Virus record (IMG/VR): IMGVR_UViG_3300044712_001865
Span: 1 to 63,523 of that record
Length of the DNA stretch: 63,523 nucleotides
Source: a virus
Strand: one strand, 5' to 3'
Shown here: positions 8,022 through 15,690 of the stretch, piece after piece
Layout of the letters: each line of letters begins with the position of its first letter
Numbering within the stretch: the first letter of the stretch is position 1
Notes under the pieces: generated by a model
Seen by the model: the letters and a program-made list of their open reading frames with translations, nothing else
What the model was told of the DNA's origin: nothing
Database searches by the model: none
Made by a program: the position numbers and the translations under genes

Positions 8022-8288
8022 ATGAAAGTTAGATTAGTATTACATATAAATGATGACAATTCATATTATGTATTTGATAATATCCCAGAAGAATATTCTA
8101 AAATGCTTTTAGAAGATAATGATAGTTTTTGTTATGCTGATGAAGAAGATACAGAGGCTCAAAAATTTGTTAATGATGATTTAGTTCCAAATTTAGAAAA
8201 ATATGATGGCAGAGAGATTGATTGTAAAGAATTTTGTGATAAAAAATACAATGATTATCAATTATTGTTTTATAATTATTGTGTTTAG
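8022..8288 (+). CDS. Hypothetical acidic protein
   Basis: An 88-residue protein from the ATG at 8022, which follows TTTTATTTATTTATAGTTTTATTT. An earlier in-frame ATG at 7989 would lie inside the -10 box. It is Asp/Glu-rich with no recognised domain, and is the first gene after the 7960 promoter. Confidence 0.55.
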   Translation: MKVRLVLHINDDNSYYVFDNIPEEYSKMLLEDNDSFCYADEEDTEAQKFVNDDLVPNLEKYDGREIDCKEFCDKKYNDYQLLFYNYCV

Positions 8289-8335
8289 TGGATAAAAGAA
8301 TATGCAAAAGGTTTCAAAGAAAATATAATTTAAAT

Positions 8336-8539
8336 ATGAAAAAAATAACACTTGAAAAATATCTTTATTTAAAAGGTTTTACAAAAAGAGGTACTTCTTA
8401 TCATAAGATAAAAACAAATAAAGGCATTGCAAAGGCTTTTGTTGAATTGTTTTTTAATAATTTAAAAGACGGTAATGTTTTAGAATTGCAAAAATTAGTT
8501 AATGAATTTAAAGATTATGATAGAAAAAAATCTATTTAA
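8336..8539 (+). CDS. Hypothetical small protein, HicA-like look
   Basis: A 67-residue basic protein from the ATG at 8336, starting MKKITLEKYLYLKGF; an upstream TTG at 8279 is possible but less likely. The pattern of a short N-terminal helix, then TKRGTSYHKIKT, recalls small double-stranded-RNA-binding folds, but similarity is too weak to name it. It overlaps the next gene by 23-38 bp. Confidence 0.5.
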   Translation: MKKITLEKYLYLKGFTKRGTSYHKIKTNKGIAKAFVELFFNNLKDGNVLELQKLVNEFKDYDRKKSI

Positions 8540-8924
8540 TATAATATATGATTTATATTTAAATTCAAGATTAGAATATTATCCATTATGGAGTAAATTT
8601 CAATTACAAGAGATTCTGAATTATAATTGCTATTACTTACATTATATAGATAATAAATTAATAGGTTTTATTGCAAGTAAATATGAAAATAATATTGCAT
8701 TTGATACAAAATTATATATTGCTACAGAATATCAAAGGTGTGGACTTAGTAGATTATTTGTTAGAAAAATAGAAAAAATACATAAAGAATTAGCAATTAA
8801 AAAACATATTTTTGAAGCACCGCAAGAATTAGTAAAATTTTATAATGTTTTTAAATATCAAACCTACTGTAAAACTATATATAATGACAAGGTTTTTTAT
8901 AAAATGTATAAAAATTATGATTGA
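8502..8924 (+). CDS. GNAT-family N-acetyltransferase
   Basis: A 140-residue protein (125-135 if an internal ATG such as 8517 is used). IATEYQRCGLSRLFVRKIEK matches the acetyl-CoA binding motif A of GNAT enzymes, with Q-R-x-G-L-S in the pyrophosphate loop. LIGFIASKYENN upstream fits the usual beta strands before it, and a C-terminal F-Y-N-x-F-K-Y-Q segment fits motif B. It would acetylate a small molecule or a host protein; the substrate is unknown. Confidence 0.8.
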   Translation: MNLKIMIEKNLFNIIYDLYLNSRLEYYPLWSKFQLQEILNYNCYYLHYIDNKLIGFIASKYENNIAFDTKLYIATEYQRCGLSRLFVRKIEKIHKELAIKKHIFEAPQELVKFYNVFKYQTYCKTIYNDKVFYKMYKNYD

Positions 8925-9053
8925 AAAACTATATTATAATGGTAAATGATTTTACTTAATTTTTTTTACTTTTACTTGATTATTTAATTATTTAATTATT
9001 TGATTACTTATTATTACTTGATTTTTAAAAAATGATTAGTATTAATAAAGATT

Positions 9054-10124
9054 ATGGCAGTTAAACTTGATTTAAAAGAATTTTTAAGAAATGAAGTCTG
9101 GGATATATTAAAAGATATAACAGCAGGTCAATTTATTGAAAGATATCCACATTTATGTCAAGAATTAAAAAGTAGAGATTTTAAATTACAAGATGAAGCA
9201 AAGTTAAAGAAATTCTTAACTAATCAAAAAGATATTATTAAAAGTAATAATAAATTGGTAAAAATTAAGCCGCAATTAAATTATCCAAGAAAAATGAAAA
9301 CTATTAAAAAAGAGGAAATTAAAGAAGAAGAAGGAATTAAAGAAGAAGAAAATAAAGAAATAAAAGAAATAGAAGAAATTCAATCTACAGAAATAGAAGT
9401 TTTTCATAATCAAAATAATGAAATTGAAAATCCATTAAAAGAAGAAATAAAACAATACTTTATTAATAAGTTTAATAAAGATTACAGAGAAGAAAAATCA
9501 AAAGAATTAACAGAAGAATTAATGAAAAAATATAATAAATCTATTGATATATCAATTAAAAATGAATACAATAAACATTTTATTATATTTGAAATTGAAA
9601 ATGATGAACTTAATAGTAAATATCGCAATACAATTTTAAATGCAAAGCAATCAAAAATTAATCAAGATAATATTTTCTTAAATATTGTTGGTAATAAACA
9701 TTTTTATCTTTCACAAGAAATTAATAATATTGAAAAAGAAATTGCGGATAAAAGAGCAAATAACGAAAATAAAGAATATATCGATCCAGACTATAAAATG
9801 AATAAAATATTATCATTAGTGAAACAAACTGGTGGCAAAGAAATAAAAGAATTATGTGAAAATTATATGCTTGAAAATAAGATATTAGTGAATATCATTA
9901 ATCAGCACTTCTATGAGGCTAAAAATAAACATATCTTAGAAGATTTAAAAACAAAAGCAAAATTACAAGAGACACAGACTAACAGAATACAGCAAGATAT
10001 TACATTAAAAGAAAATGACAACATTAAAGAAGTTACCCCTGATGACAACTCCGATTTATTGCAACATTTATCAGAAGAAGACAAAAAGCAAGTTCTTGAA
10101 AGTGTTATAGAGAAATTAAGTTAA
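9054..10124 (+). CDS. Highly charged hypothetical protein
   Basis: A 356-residue protein with an ordered N-terminal ~75 residues (LKEFLRNEVWDILKDITAGQ), then a Glu/Lys-rich low-complexity linker (about 80-125), then a mainly helical Lys/Glu/Asn-rich remainder. Position before the lysis and terminase genes would allow a DNA-packaging or DNA-binding role, but no motif supports that. The 129-bp gap before it holds only T-rich direct repeats (ATTATTTAATTATTT). It ends 4 bp inside the convergent gene at 10121. Confidence 0.55.
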   Translation: MAVKLDLKEFLRNEVWDILKDITAGQFIERYPHLCQELKSRDFKLQDEAKLKKFLTNQKDIIKSNNKLVKIKPQLNYPRKMKTIKKEEIKEEEGIKEEENKEIKEIEEIQSTEIEVFHNQNNEIENPLKEEIKQYFINKFNKDYREEKSKELTEELMKKYNKSIDISIKNEYNKHFIIFEIENDELNSKYRNTILNAKQSKINQDNIFLNIVGNKHFYLSQEINNIEKEIADKRANNENKEYIDPDYKMNKILSLVKQTGGKEIKELCENYMLENKILVNIINQHFYEAKNKHILEDLKTKAKLQETQTNRIQQDITLKENDNIKEVTPDDNSDLLQHLSEEDKKQVLESVIEKLS

Positions 10125-10528
10125 TTTCTATACTCTGATAAATCAATTTCTTCTAAAGTTTGAGTATTATTTTTATAACATTTCCATTGATTATTTTCAA
10201 AAACATAAGTATAGTCATTGTATCCTAAATCATTAAAATTATCATAAATCTGAGCTTTTGTTGTATCTTTATCTTCGCCTCTATCTCTATGATAGAATAC
10301 AGAATAGCCGTCAATTCTATTGTTAAAAGAATGTCCGTCTGGTTTCTCAATACTTTTATCAATACAACTTGCATCACCTAAAGCTAATAAACTTTCAGCT
10401 TTTTCTAAAGAATTATAATGTTGAACTAAGATTTTACCATTGAATTCTGGTTCGCCATCATAATGACAATATATACATTTAAATTGATTAGATTCGGTTT
10501 TTATACATATAAAACTATTAGTACTCAT
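10121..10528 (-). CDS. Conserved phage protein of unknown function (MSTxSxIxI family)
   Basis: A 135-residue protein starting MSTNSFICIK, then KCIYCHYDGEPEFNGKILVQHY, then LLALGDASCI, then VFYHRDRGED. This series is a recognisable family in phages of many hosts (MSTRSxIG, YCHWDGYPEYNG, LGDLS, YHRDRGE), usually annotated hypothetical. The ATG at 10528 follows the conserved U-rich leader. Confidence 0.75.
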   Translation of the reverse strand: MSTNSFICIKTESNQFKCIYCHYDGEPEFNGKILVQHYNSLEKAESLLALGDASCIDKSIEKPDGHSFNNRIDGYSVFYHRDRGEDKDTTKAQIYDNFNDLGYNDYTYVFENNQWKCYKNNTQTLEEIDLSEYRN

Positions 10529-10549
10529 AAAATAAATAAATAAAATAAA

Positions 10550-10855
10550 CTAAAATTGAATATAAGTATAACCACCTATTGTAAATTTTGATTTTACAAC
10601 ATAATTTTTATTATTTTCCCTTACTGATTTTAGAAAATATTTAGAATAATTGCGATCAATCATATATATATCTAAATTTGCATCATAAAGTGCATCAATA
10701 AAATCATAATTCCTTTTTCCAAAAATAATTTTAAAACAATTTTCTTTTCTTTGAAAATTATAATTACAACCTTCTAAATCATTTGCAATAAAAACACTTT
10801 CTTCTAAAAGATTAAAATCTTTATGTTTTTTTAAACTTTTTAACATTTCTTTCAT
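10550..10855 (-). CDS. Hypothetical protein
   Basis: A 101-residue protein, Lys/Asn/Tyr-rich, with no recognised motif. It is the first gene after the leftward promoter of module copy 4 and begins directly after the conserved leader, which supports expression. Confidence 0.55.
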   Translation of the reverse strand: MKEMLKSLKKHKDFNLLEESVFIANDLEGCNYNFQRKENCFKIIFGKRNYDFIDALYDANLDIYMIDRNYSKYFLKSVRENNKNYVVKSKFTIGGYTYIQF

Positions 10856-10884
10856 AAAATAAAATAATAATAAATAAAACTGAT

Positions 10885-11046
10885 ATTATAATAAATACTT
10901 TTTTCTTATTGTCAAGAATTATTTTAAATATTTTTAATTTATTTGATTAAACTCTTTATTTTATCTATAGTTTAAACTATAAATTATTTTTTATTTAAAA
11001 AGAAATAAATATTACTTGACAATTATTTTTTAATATATTATATATT
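10885..11046. promoter_or_regulatory. Bidirectional promoter module, copy 4
   Basis: The leftward promoter has -35 at 10910-10915 and a perfect TATAAT at 10885-10890 (spacer 19), serving the gene at 10855. The rightward TTGACA at 11016-11021 has TATATA at 11039-11044 (spacer 17) or TATATT at 11041-11046 (spacer 19). The latter places the transcription start at the first base of the structured RNA at 11051 or a base or two after it. The interior has CTTTATTTTATCT and the 16-bp palindrome TATAGTTTAAACTATA. Confidence 0.75.
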
Positions 11047-11050
11047 TATT

Positions 11051-11285
11051 GCTAGTAGCTTAAGAGCATGAGGAGTCCGTTAGCTTGAAAGGGTCTAATG
11101 GCTAGTGTTGCGTTATTAAGAAACTGTATGCACTTTCATATATAAAAGTCCTGATAAGATGAAAAAATATATGTCAATTGTATGTATATAAGCCTTAAGA
11201 TAGCCAAGCGAAAAACTAGACAACGAGGCGTCCATCATACGCCTACAGTCTTGACTCTATATATTAAAAATATATGGCTACTAGC
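11051..11285 (+). ncRNA. Structured noncoding RNA, ~235 nt, class not recognised
   Basis: The ends pair perfectly: GCTAGTAGC (11051-11059) with GCTACTAGC (11277-11285). Further helices seen by eye are AGGCGT/ACGCCT (11226-11231/11239-11244), CATATAT/ATATATG (11137-11143/11167-11173), ATATATT/AATATAT (11259-11265/11269-11275) and TTAAG/CTTAA (11060-11064/11194-11198). GGCTA at 11100 can pair with TAGCC at 11201, or CTAGT at 11102 with ACTAG at 11215, so alternative folds exist. G+C is about 36% by my count, well above the surroundings. There is no reading frame longer than ~15 codons. A promoter ends just upstream. I compared it by eye with RNase P, tmRNA, 6S, group I introns and hammerhead cores and found no convincing match. 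Confidence 0.75.
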
Positions 11286-11529
11286 AAAAAAAACTTGACT
11301 ATTATTTTAATGTAGTGATATTTATTTAAAGGTTAAAGTTATTCAAGTTCAAGATACTAAAAGAAATACCAATTACTGAAGATAAAGATAAAATGAAGTC
11401 TTTAGTAATGAAACAAAATATTTTTGACAAAGTCTTATTACGAGTGAGTAAGAAAAAAGTTGAAAATAAGAAAAAGACTACTTCCATAAATAGAAGTAGT
11501 ATTATAATAATGTTATTTACTTTGTTTAT
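11286..11529. other. Gene-poor stretch after the structured RNA
   Basis: It starts with A8 and a TTGACT box at about 11295 with no good -10. A reading frame with ATG at 11393 would give 46 Lys-rich residues (MKSLVMKQNIF and onward), ending inside the next gene region at about 11533. The frame is open upstream without an ATG, so it may be a small gene or a remnant. A hairpin at 11477-11500 interrupts it. I do not call a gene here. Confidence 0.4.
11477..11500 (-). terminator. Hairpin terminator, best on the minus strand
   Basis: ACTACTTC (11477-11484) pairs with GAAGTAGT (11493-11500) around an 8-nt loop. On the minus strand it is followed by CTTTTTCTTATTTT, a good U-tract. On the plus strand the downstream bases are only moderately T-rich, so it may also end the RNA or small-gene transcript weakly. 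Confidence 0.55.
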
Positions 11530-11691
11530 ATGATTAAAAGAATTAAAAATTTAATTAATGAAATATTGTTTGCACGAAAAAGATATACAATATTAGAAGT
11601 AAAGTATAATAATTTACAAAAAAGATATAATGAATTATGGAGTCAAAATATTAATGATTTTGCAACTTTTATGAATATCAATAATCATTGA
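11530..11691 (+). CDS. Small basic protein, 53 residues
   Basis: ATG at 11530 to TGA at 11691. The product starts MIKRIKNLINEILFARKRY and continues with an amphipathic helical stretch (LEVKYNNLQKRYNELW) that looks like a short coiled coil. It lies between the structured RNA and the GH19 endolysin gene. Only composition and position support it. Confidence 0.5.
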   Translation: MIKRIKNLINEILFARKRYTILEVKYNNLQKRYNELWSQNINDFATFMNINNH

Positions 11692-11881
11692 TTTTGTATA
11701 TATGTTTCATATACCTCAAATATTGTTAGATAATCTTCTCTTCTAAAGTTAATTTTTCTATCCGACAAATCTTTGCCATTTGTATTATCAATGATATAAT
11801 TTAATGATTTACAATATTCTTCTATTAATTTATTTTCAAGCTTTTTGTTGAATATTATTTCTTCACAAATAAAACATATAT

Positions 11882-12484
11882 ATGCTAATTCAATTAATAG
11901 ATTACACTAAAAACAAAGATATTATTGCAAATAAGGATAATATTATTGAAATATTAAATAAATATGAAATAAATACATATCTAAGACTAATACATTTTTT
12001 TAGTCAAGTGCACCATGAAACAAATGGTTTTACTAGGTTCTGTGAAAATTTAAATTACAGTGCAAAAAGATTAATGCAAGTGTGGAAGTCAAGATTTAAA
12101 ACAATAGAATTTGCAAAAGAATATGAATATCAACCTGAGAAGTTGAGTAATTATGTTTATGCAGGCTACCACGGCAGAGGATGGTTGCAAATATCTTTAA
12201 AAAGAAATTATGAATATTATTCTAAAATATTATTCAATAATATGCGGTTAGTCAACAACCCTGACTTATTACTTAATCATTTATATGGTTGTGAATGTAG
12301 TTGTATTTTTTGGAAAGAAAATAATATCAATAAATTTGCCGATGACAATGATTTATTTAATGTTTCAAGATTAATTAATAATCAATCTGCTAAGACTGCC
12401 GATAAAATAGTTGGCTACAATGCTAGAAAAATAATACTTGACAATTACAATAAACACTTTATAGAATTCGCTAATAACACCTAG
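11882..12484 (+). CDS. GH19 (chitinase-like) endolysin
   Basis: A 200-residue protein with the GH19 active-site block FFSQVHHETNGF (general acid Glu46), then ENLNYSAKRLMQVW, then GRGWLQISLKRNYEYY, then LVNNPDLL and a C-terminal SRLINN. Most phage GH19 enzymes carry a loop with N-G-D-E-x-S-G-D-G before G-R-G; here it is shortened to YVYAGYHGRG, so the second acidic residue is not visible. It degrades peptidoglycan. It leads a lysis cassette with the two spanins and two putative holins. No signal peptide is seen, so a holin is needed for export. Confidence 0.88.
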   Translation: MLIQLIDYTKNKDIIANKDNIIEILNKYEINTYLRLIHFFSQVHHETNGFTRFCENLNYSAKRLMQVWKSRFKTIEFAKEYEYQPEKLSNYVYAGYHGRGWLQISLKRNYEYYSKILFNNMRLVNNPDLLLNHLYGCECSCIFWKENNINKFADDNDLFNVSRLINNQSAKTADKIVGYNARKIILDNYNKHFIEFANNT

Positions 12485-12539
12485 AAAACATAAAATAAAA
12501 TAATAAATAAAACAATTAATTATTTGTATCTAGGTGTTA
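12475..12539. other. 10-bp inverted repeat around the GH19 stop codon
   Basis: TAACACCTAG (12475-12484) and CTAGGTGTTA (12530-12539) form a perfect stem that includes the GH19 stop codon; T-rich bases follow. The ~45-nt loop holds a minus-oriented copy of the shared leader (a CAT followed by AAAATAAAATAATAAATAAAAC). It may be a terminator-like hairpin limiting readthrough into the spanin genes. Confidence 0.5.
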
Positions 12540-12550
12540 GTTTTTGATTT

Positions 12551-12907
12551 ATGTTAGAAAAAATAATTACAATAATAATTTTAATTATAGCATTGATTCT
12601 AACAGGAGTTGCAATGAAGTTAGATATAGAATTAAAACAATGCAATAAACAATTTCAAGAATATAAAATGGCTAATTTACAAATTGCAAATGACAATCTT
12701 AACAAAGTTATTGATAAACAAGACAAAGCAATAAACAATCATGTTAATAGAGAGGCACTCAAAAATAAAATTAAAACTATTAAAGATAATAAGATTGATA
12801 TAAATAAATTGAATACTCAATTTAATTGTTTCAATAACAAAGCAAATGAAATGCAGGAGTTTTTAAAAGATAATAAAGAATTTGATATAGATTTATGTTT
12901 AAAATAG
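12551..12907 (+). CDS. i-spanin (Rz-like) inner-membrane lysis protein
   Basis: A 118-residue protein with an N-terminal membrane anchor (about residues 5-22) and a long Lys/Asn/Gln-rich helical periplasmic part. Its 3' end overlaps the start of a lipoprotein gene by 13 bp in another frame. An anchor plus coiled coil overlapping a lipoprotein, just after an endolysin gene, is the classic Rz/Rz1 arrangement, in which the pair bridges the envelope and disrupts the outer membrane. The family is identified by architecture and context, not sequence identity. Confidence 0.75.
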   Translation: MLEKIITIIILIIALILTGVAMKLDIELKQCNKQFQEYKMANLQIANDNLNKVIDKQDKAINNHVNREALKNKIKTIKDNKIDINKLNTQFNCFNNKANEMQEFLKDNKEFDIDLCLK

Positions 12908-13164
12908 TCATTGCATTATTAGTAATTGCTTCTTGTACTAAAACACAGAACATTGCAACTCCGATTAAAAATGTCAATTCAGTTCAAGCTAATGTTAGTG
13001 AAATACACTATTGTGATATTAAATTTGAGGCAGGTGTTAGTAATGTAAATCCAAATAAAGACGGAGCTTTTATTGATTTAGAAAATATCAATAAATTAAA
13101 ACAATGCTTACCAACGGAGTTCATTAATGAATTTTATTTGAAAAAAGAATTATTGAATAAATAA
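12895..13164 (+). CDS. o-spanin (Rz1-like) outer-membrane lipoprotein
   Basis: An 89-residue protein with a short signal peptide ending in the lipobox LLVIASC, giving a mature lipidated Cys at about residue 14. The rest is polar. It overlaps the i-spanin gene by 13 bp. Lipid-anchored o-spanins link to the i-spanin for the last step of lysis in Gram-negative hosts. At 89 residues it is longer than many Rz1 proteins. Context makes the assignment good. Confidence 0.75.
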   Translation: MFKIVIALLVIASCTKTQNIATPIKNVNSVQANVSEIHYCDIKFEAGVSNVNPNKDGAFIDLENINKLKQCLPTEFINEFYLKKELLNK

Positions 13165-13165
13165 G

Positions 13166-13558
13166 ATGACTGATGAAAATGATGTTGCATTGCAAGAATT
13201 AAAATTAGAAGAGAAATCTATAGAACATTCAAATCAATTTGCAAACGATTTATTAAAAGAATTAAGCCCAAAATTTAAATTTATAATTATTTACTTAGAA
13301 AAATTATTATTTGTTTTAATATGCTTTTTAATTGTTTTTGCATTAGTTAAATATCAAAATAAGATTAATACTATAGATAATCATTATACTGGCTTGATTG
13401 TATTATTATTATTATTACCTATATTAACATTTGCAACATTTATACCTGAGAGGTATTTATTGCATAAAGTATTCAATGCATTGATTGAGTTAGTAATATC
13501 TTTAATCAAACTTCCAATGAATATTTCACAAAAGATTTATGATAAAATTATTAAATAA
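13166..13558 (+). CDS. Membrane protein, candidate holin
   Basis: A 130-residue protein with two strong hydrophobic segments (about residues 48-65 and 78-95) and a possible third near residue 110. The N-terminus is charged and a basic tail follows. It starts 2 bp after the o-spanin gene and overlaps the next gene by 20 bp. Position in the lysis cassette and topology suggest a holin or holin partner; no family signature is visible. Confidence 0.55.
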   Translation: MTDENDVALQELKLEEKSIEHSNQFANDLLKELSPKFKFIIIYLEKLLFVLICFLIVFALVKYQNKINTIDNHYTGLIVLLLLLPILTFATFIPERYLLHKVFNALIELVISLIKLPMNISQKIYDKIIK

Positions 13559-13856
13559 ATATAAAGATTTAATTATCAAAGTTATTGCAGGTGCCGTGTT
13601 TGCAATTGTTAGTTATCTTTATAATAGTTTGAGTAATTATTTTAATAATCATTTCAACAATATTGAAAATCGTTTTAGGAGTATTGAAAATCAATTAAAA
13701 GAAATTCCCGAAATAAATATTAAAGTTGAAGAACTTGAAAAAAAATACAACATTAAATCAAAAAGAAATAATGATAAATTTGACGAATTGAATAAAGAAA
13801 TTAAAGAATTGTATTACAAAGTAGGTAAAACTGAAGGGAGAGTATTTAAAAGATAA
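13539..13856 (+). CDS. Single-pass membrane coiled-coil protein, candidate holin or antiholin
   Basis: A 105-residue protein with one hydrophobic segment (about residues 10-28) and a long charged coiled coil (about 38-95). It overlaps the previous gene by 20 bp, which suggests coupled translation. The layout resembles some class III holins and phage membrane proteins near lysis genes. It is the last gene of the lysis cassette before the terminase. Confidence 0.5.
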   Translation: MIKLLNKYKDLIIKVIAGAVFAIVSYLYNSLSNYFNNHFNNIENRFRSIENQLKEIPEINIKVEELEKKYNIKSKRNNDKFDELNKEIKELYYKVGKTEGRVFKR

Positions 13857-13967
13857 AATAAATAAAATAATATCATTATTATAATTACAAAAAATCAATT
13901 GTTAATAGTTTGACAATTAAAAAATAATAAATAATCATATAAATAAGATTGTTGCAAAAATAGATCA

Positions 13968-15440
13968 ATGAATAAAGCATTAATAGTAAATAAATTGATT
14001 AATGATAAGATTATAGAAAAAGCAAGAACAGATTTTAAATTTTTTTGTAAAATAATAGGAAATGCAATAGATCCAAATCATATTTTTAATGATAAATATC
14101 AAAAAATATTAATTGATAATACACAATATTTTTTAAATAATAAAGATTTATTTACATATTTTATTGAGGCTCCTATAAGGTCAGGTAAAACAGAAATTAT
14201 AACAACTTATAATATTGCAAGATTACTTACAATACATAAAGATAAAAAGTTTTTAGTTGCAACTGGTTCAAAGAAATTGAAAACTAAAATTATAAGAGAT
14301 TTATTAAGATTATTAAATTCTTCAATATATAAAAAATTATTTAATTTAGAAATAGAAATATCAAATCAAGAGCAGATGACTTTTAATAATGGATGTAAGA
14401 TTGATTTTATAACAGCAGGTTCAGCAATCCCAACTGGCGAAGGTTATCATTTTATATTCTTAGAAGATTTTTTAACAAGAACGACTTATTATAGTCTTGC
14501 AAAACGAGAAAATGCTTTTGAACAATTACACGGTGTACTTGGTAGAAAACAACATGACCCAGCTACTAAAATTATTGTTTGCAATCAAAGATTTGGTGAA
14601 GGAGATTTAAGTGAATATCTTGCAAATTTATATAAAGAATTTAATGTGAATGTTTTAAAAATAACAATTCCGTATATTTTTAGAATTGACACAGAGTATA
14701 TATTACCAACAACAAATGAAATTATACAATTTAAAGAAAATGAATTTTTAGTGCCTTGGTTTAATCAAAAAGAAATGCAACGAACTATCGCAGAGCTTGG
14801 AGGAATGTATGCCTTTGAAGCAGAATGTCAGCAAAATCCACAAGTAAAACAAGGTCAGTTCTTTAAAAGAGAACTTATTGAATCGGTGCAAGTTCCTATA
14901 TCTTTAATTAATGAAAAGAAAGGTTATTATGTTATTTCAGTAGACACGGCAAGTGGATTGGATGAATCTAACGATTTTACAGCAATTACAATATTAAAAT
15001 GTATTCAAGAATATCATGGTTATGATATATATGTAAATAATATTATAAGATGTAAATTAACAGGTTATGATTTATGTCAAAAAATTAAAATATTGTCTTT
15101 AGAAACTTATAAGAATAATAATATGATTTTAATAGAAGAAAATCATATTGGAAGTACTTTAATAAACTTTTTAAAGAATGATTTTAATATTGATGCAAAA
15201 GGAATTAAAAGAACTGGTGGAATGAAAACAAATAATAATGAAACTTTAAAAGAAGATATGGCAATGAGTATTAATCTTAAAATGCATGAAAGAAGATTAT
15301 TTTTTCCGCTTGATAATGAAGTTAATTTTATGTATGATTTAAAAAATGAAATGTTTAGTTTTCCATATGGAAAACATGATGACCAAATAGACAGTATTGC
15401 TAATGCAATTTATTATTTAAGAAAAATTAATGTTTATTAA
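13968..15440 (+). CDS. terL: Terminase large subunit
   Basis: A 490-residue protein. The ATPase half has the Walker A-like APIRSGKT (residues 68-75) and a Walker B-type FIFLED near residue 166, followed by a possible coupling motif. The nuclease half has VISVDTASGLDESNDFTA near residue 323, ILIEENHIGSTL and a final HDDQIDSIANAIYYL, giving the acidic metal-binding set of the RNase H fold. It translocates and cuts DNA during head filling at the portal. No small subunit is recognised next to it. A weak TTGACA at about 13912 lies in the 111-bp gap upstream. Confidence 0.95.
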   Translation: MNKALIVNKLINDKIIEKARTDFKFFCKIIGNAIDPNHIFNDKYQKILIDNTQYFLNNKDLFTYFIEAPIRSGKTEIITTYNIARLLTIHKDKKFLVATGSKKLKTKIIRDLLRLLNSSIYKKLFNLEIEISNQEQMTFNNGCKIDFITAGSAIPTGEGYHFIFLEDFLTRTTYYSLAKRENAFEQLHGVLGRKQHDPATKIIVCNQRFGEGDLSEYLANLYKEFNVNVLKITIPYIFRIDTEYILPTTNEIIQFKENEFLVPWFNQKEMQRTIAELGGMYAFEAECQQNPQVKQGQFFKRELIESVQVPISLINEKKGYYVISVDTASGLDESNDFTAITILKCIQEYHGYDIYVNNIIRCKLTGYDLCQKIKILSLETYKNNNMILIEENHIGSTLINFLKNDFNIDAKGIKRTGGMKTNNNETLKEDMAMSINLKMHERRLFFPLDNEVNFMYDLKNEMFSFPYGKHDDQIDSIANAIYYLRKINVY

Positions 15441-15454
15441 GTTTTTAACAATAT

Positions 15455-15482
15455 TTCCGCAACTTATTTCTAAATTGCGGAA
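15455..15482. terminator. Bidirectional hairpin terminator after terL
   Basis: TTCCGCAA (15455-15462) and TTGCGGAA (15475-15482) form an 8-bp G/C-containing stem with a 12-nt loop. On the plus strand TTTCTAAAG follows; on the minus strand ATATTGTTAAAA follows. It would end terL transcription and also the leftward transcript that starts near 15575. Confidence 0.6.
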
Positions 15483-15575
15483 TTTCTAAAGACTATCAAG
15501 TGACACTGACTAGCAGGAGAACACAATAATCTTTTACTTATCAAGTAACTAGTATTTTTTGTATTGATAAGGCAC
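15455..15575 (-). ncRNA. Candidate small RNA, antisense side of the terL-baseplate gap
   Basis: A minus-strand promoter (TTGACA 15604-15609, TATAAT 15579-15584, spacer 19) points leftward into a gap with no gene. The ~120-nt transcript would contain CTTATCAA/TTGATAAG (15564-15571 with 15537-15544) and end in the terminator hairpin at 15455-15482. No start codon with a useful frame was seen. The structure is clear on paper; transcription is inferred. Confidence 0.5.
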
Positions 15576-15578
15576 ATT

Positions 15579-15609
15579 ATTATAATAATCATAAAAAATT
15601 CATTGTCAA
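15579..15609 (-). promoter_or_regulatory. Leftward promoter with 19-bp spacer
   Basis: TTGACA and a perfect TATAAT on the minus strand, 19 bp apart. It faces away from the baseplate gene at 15691-16302 and towards the candidate small RNA. The rest of the 15441-15690 gap contains imperfect repeats of TATCAAGTxAC...ACTAG. Confidence 0.6.
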
Positions 15610-15690
15610 GAATTATTTTACTTTTTAAAGAAAATTAGTAATTTGAGTTGATAATTAAAATTCTATTTATTGAAATAGATAAAATACAAA

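Noticed and set aside
11051-11285. RNase P RNA, group I intron or hammerhead identity for the structured RNA
   Set aside because: A GAGGAGTCCG stretch recalls RNase P CR-I, ACTAGACAACG recalls a group I R element and CTGATAAG...GAAA recalls a hammerhead, but in each case the partner motifs and their order are missing.
11686-11880. Minus-strand reading frame of about 60 codons ending ETYIQNQ
   Set aside because: It has protein-like composition but no ATG, GTG or TTG at a sensible place, and runs into the GH19 gene start. It may be a remnant, but I cannot support a gene.
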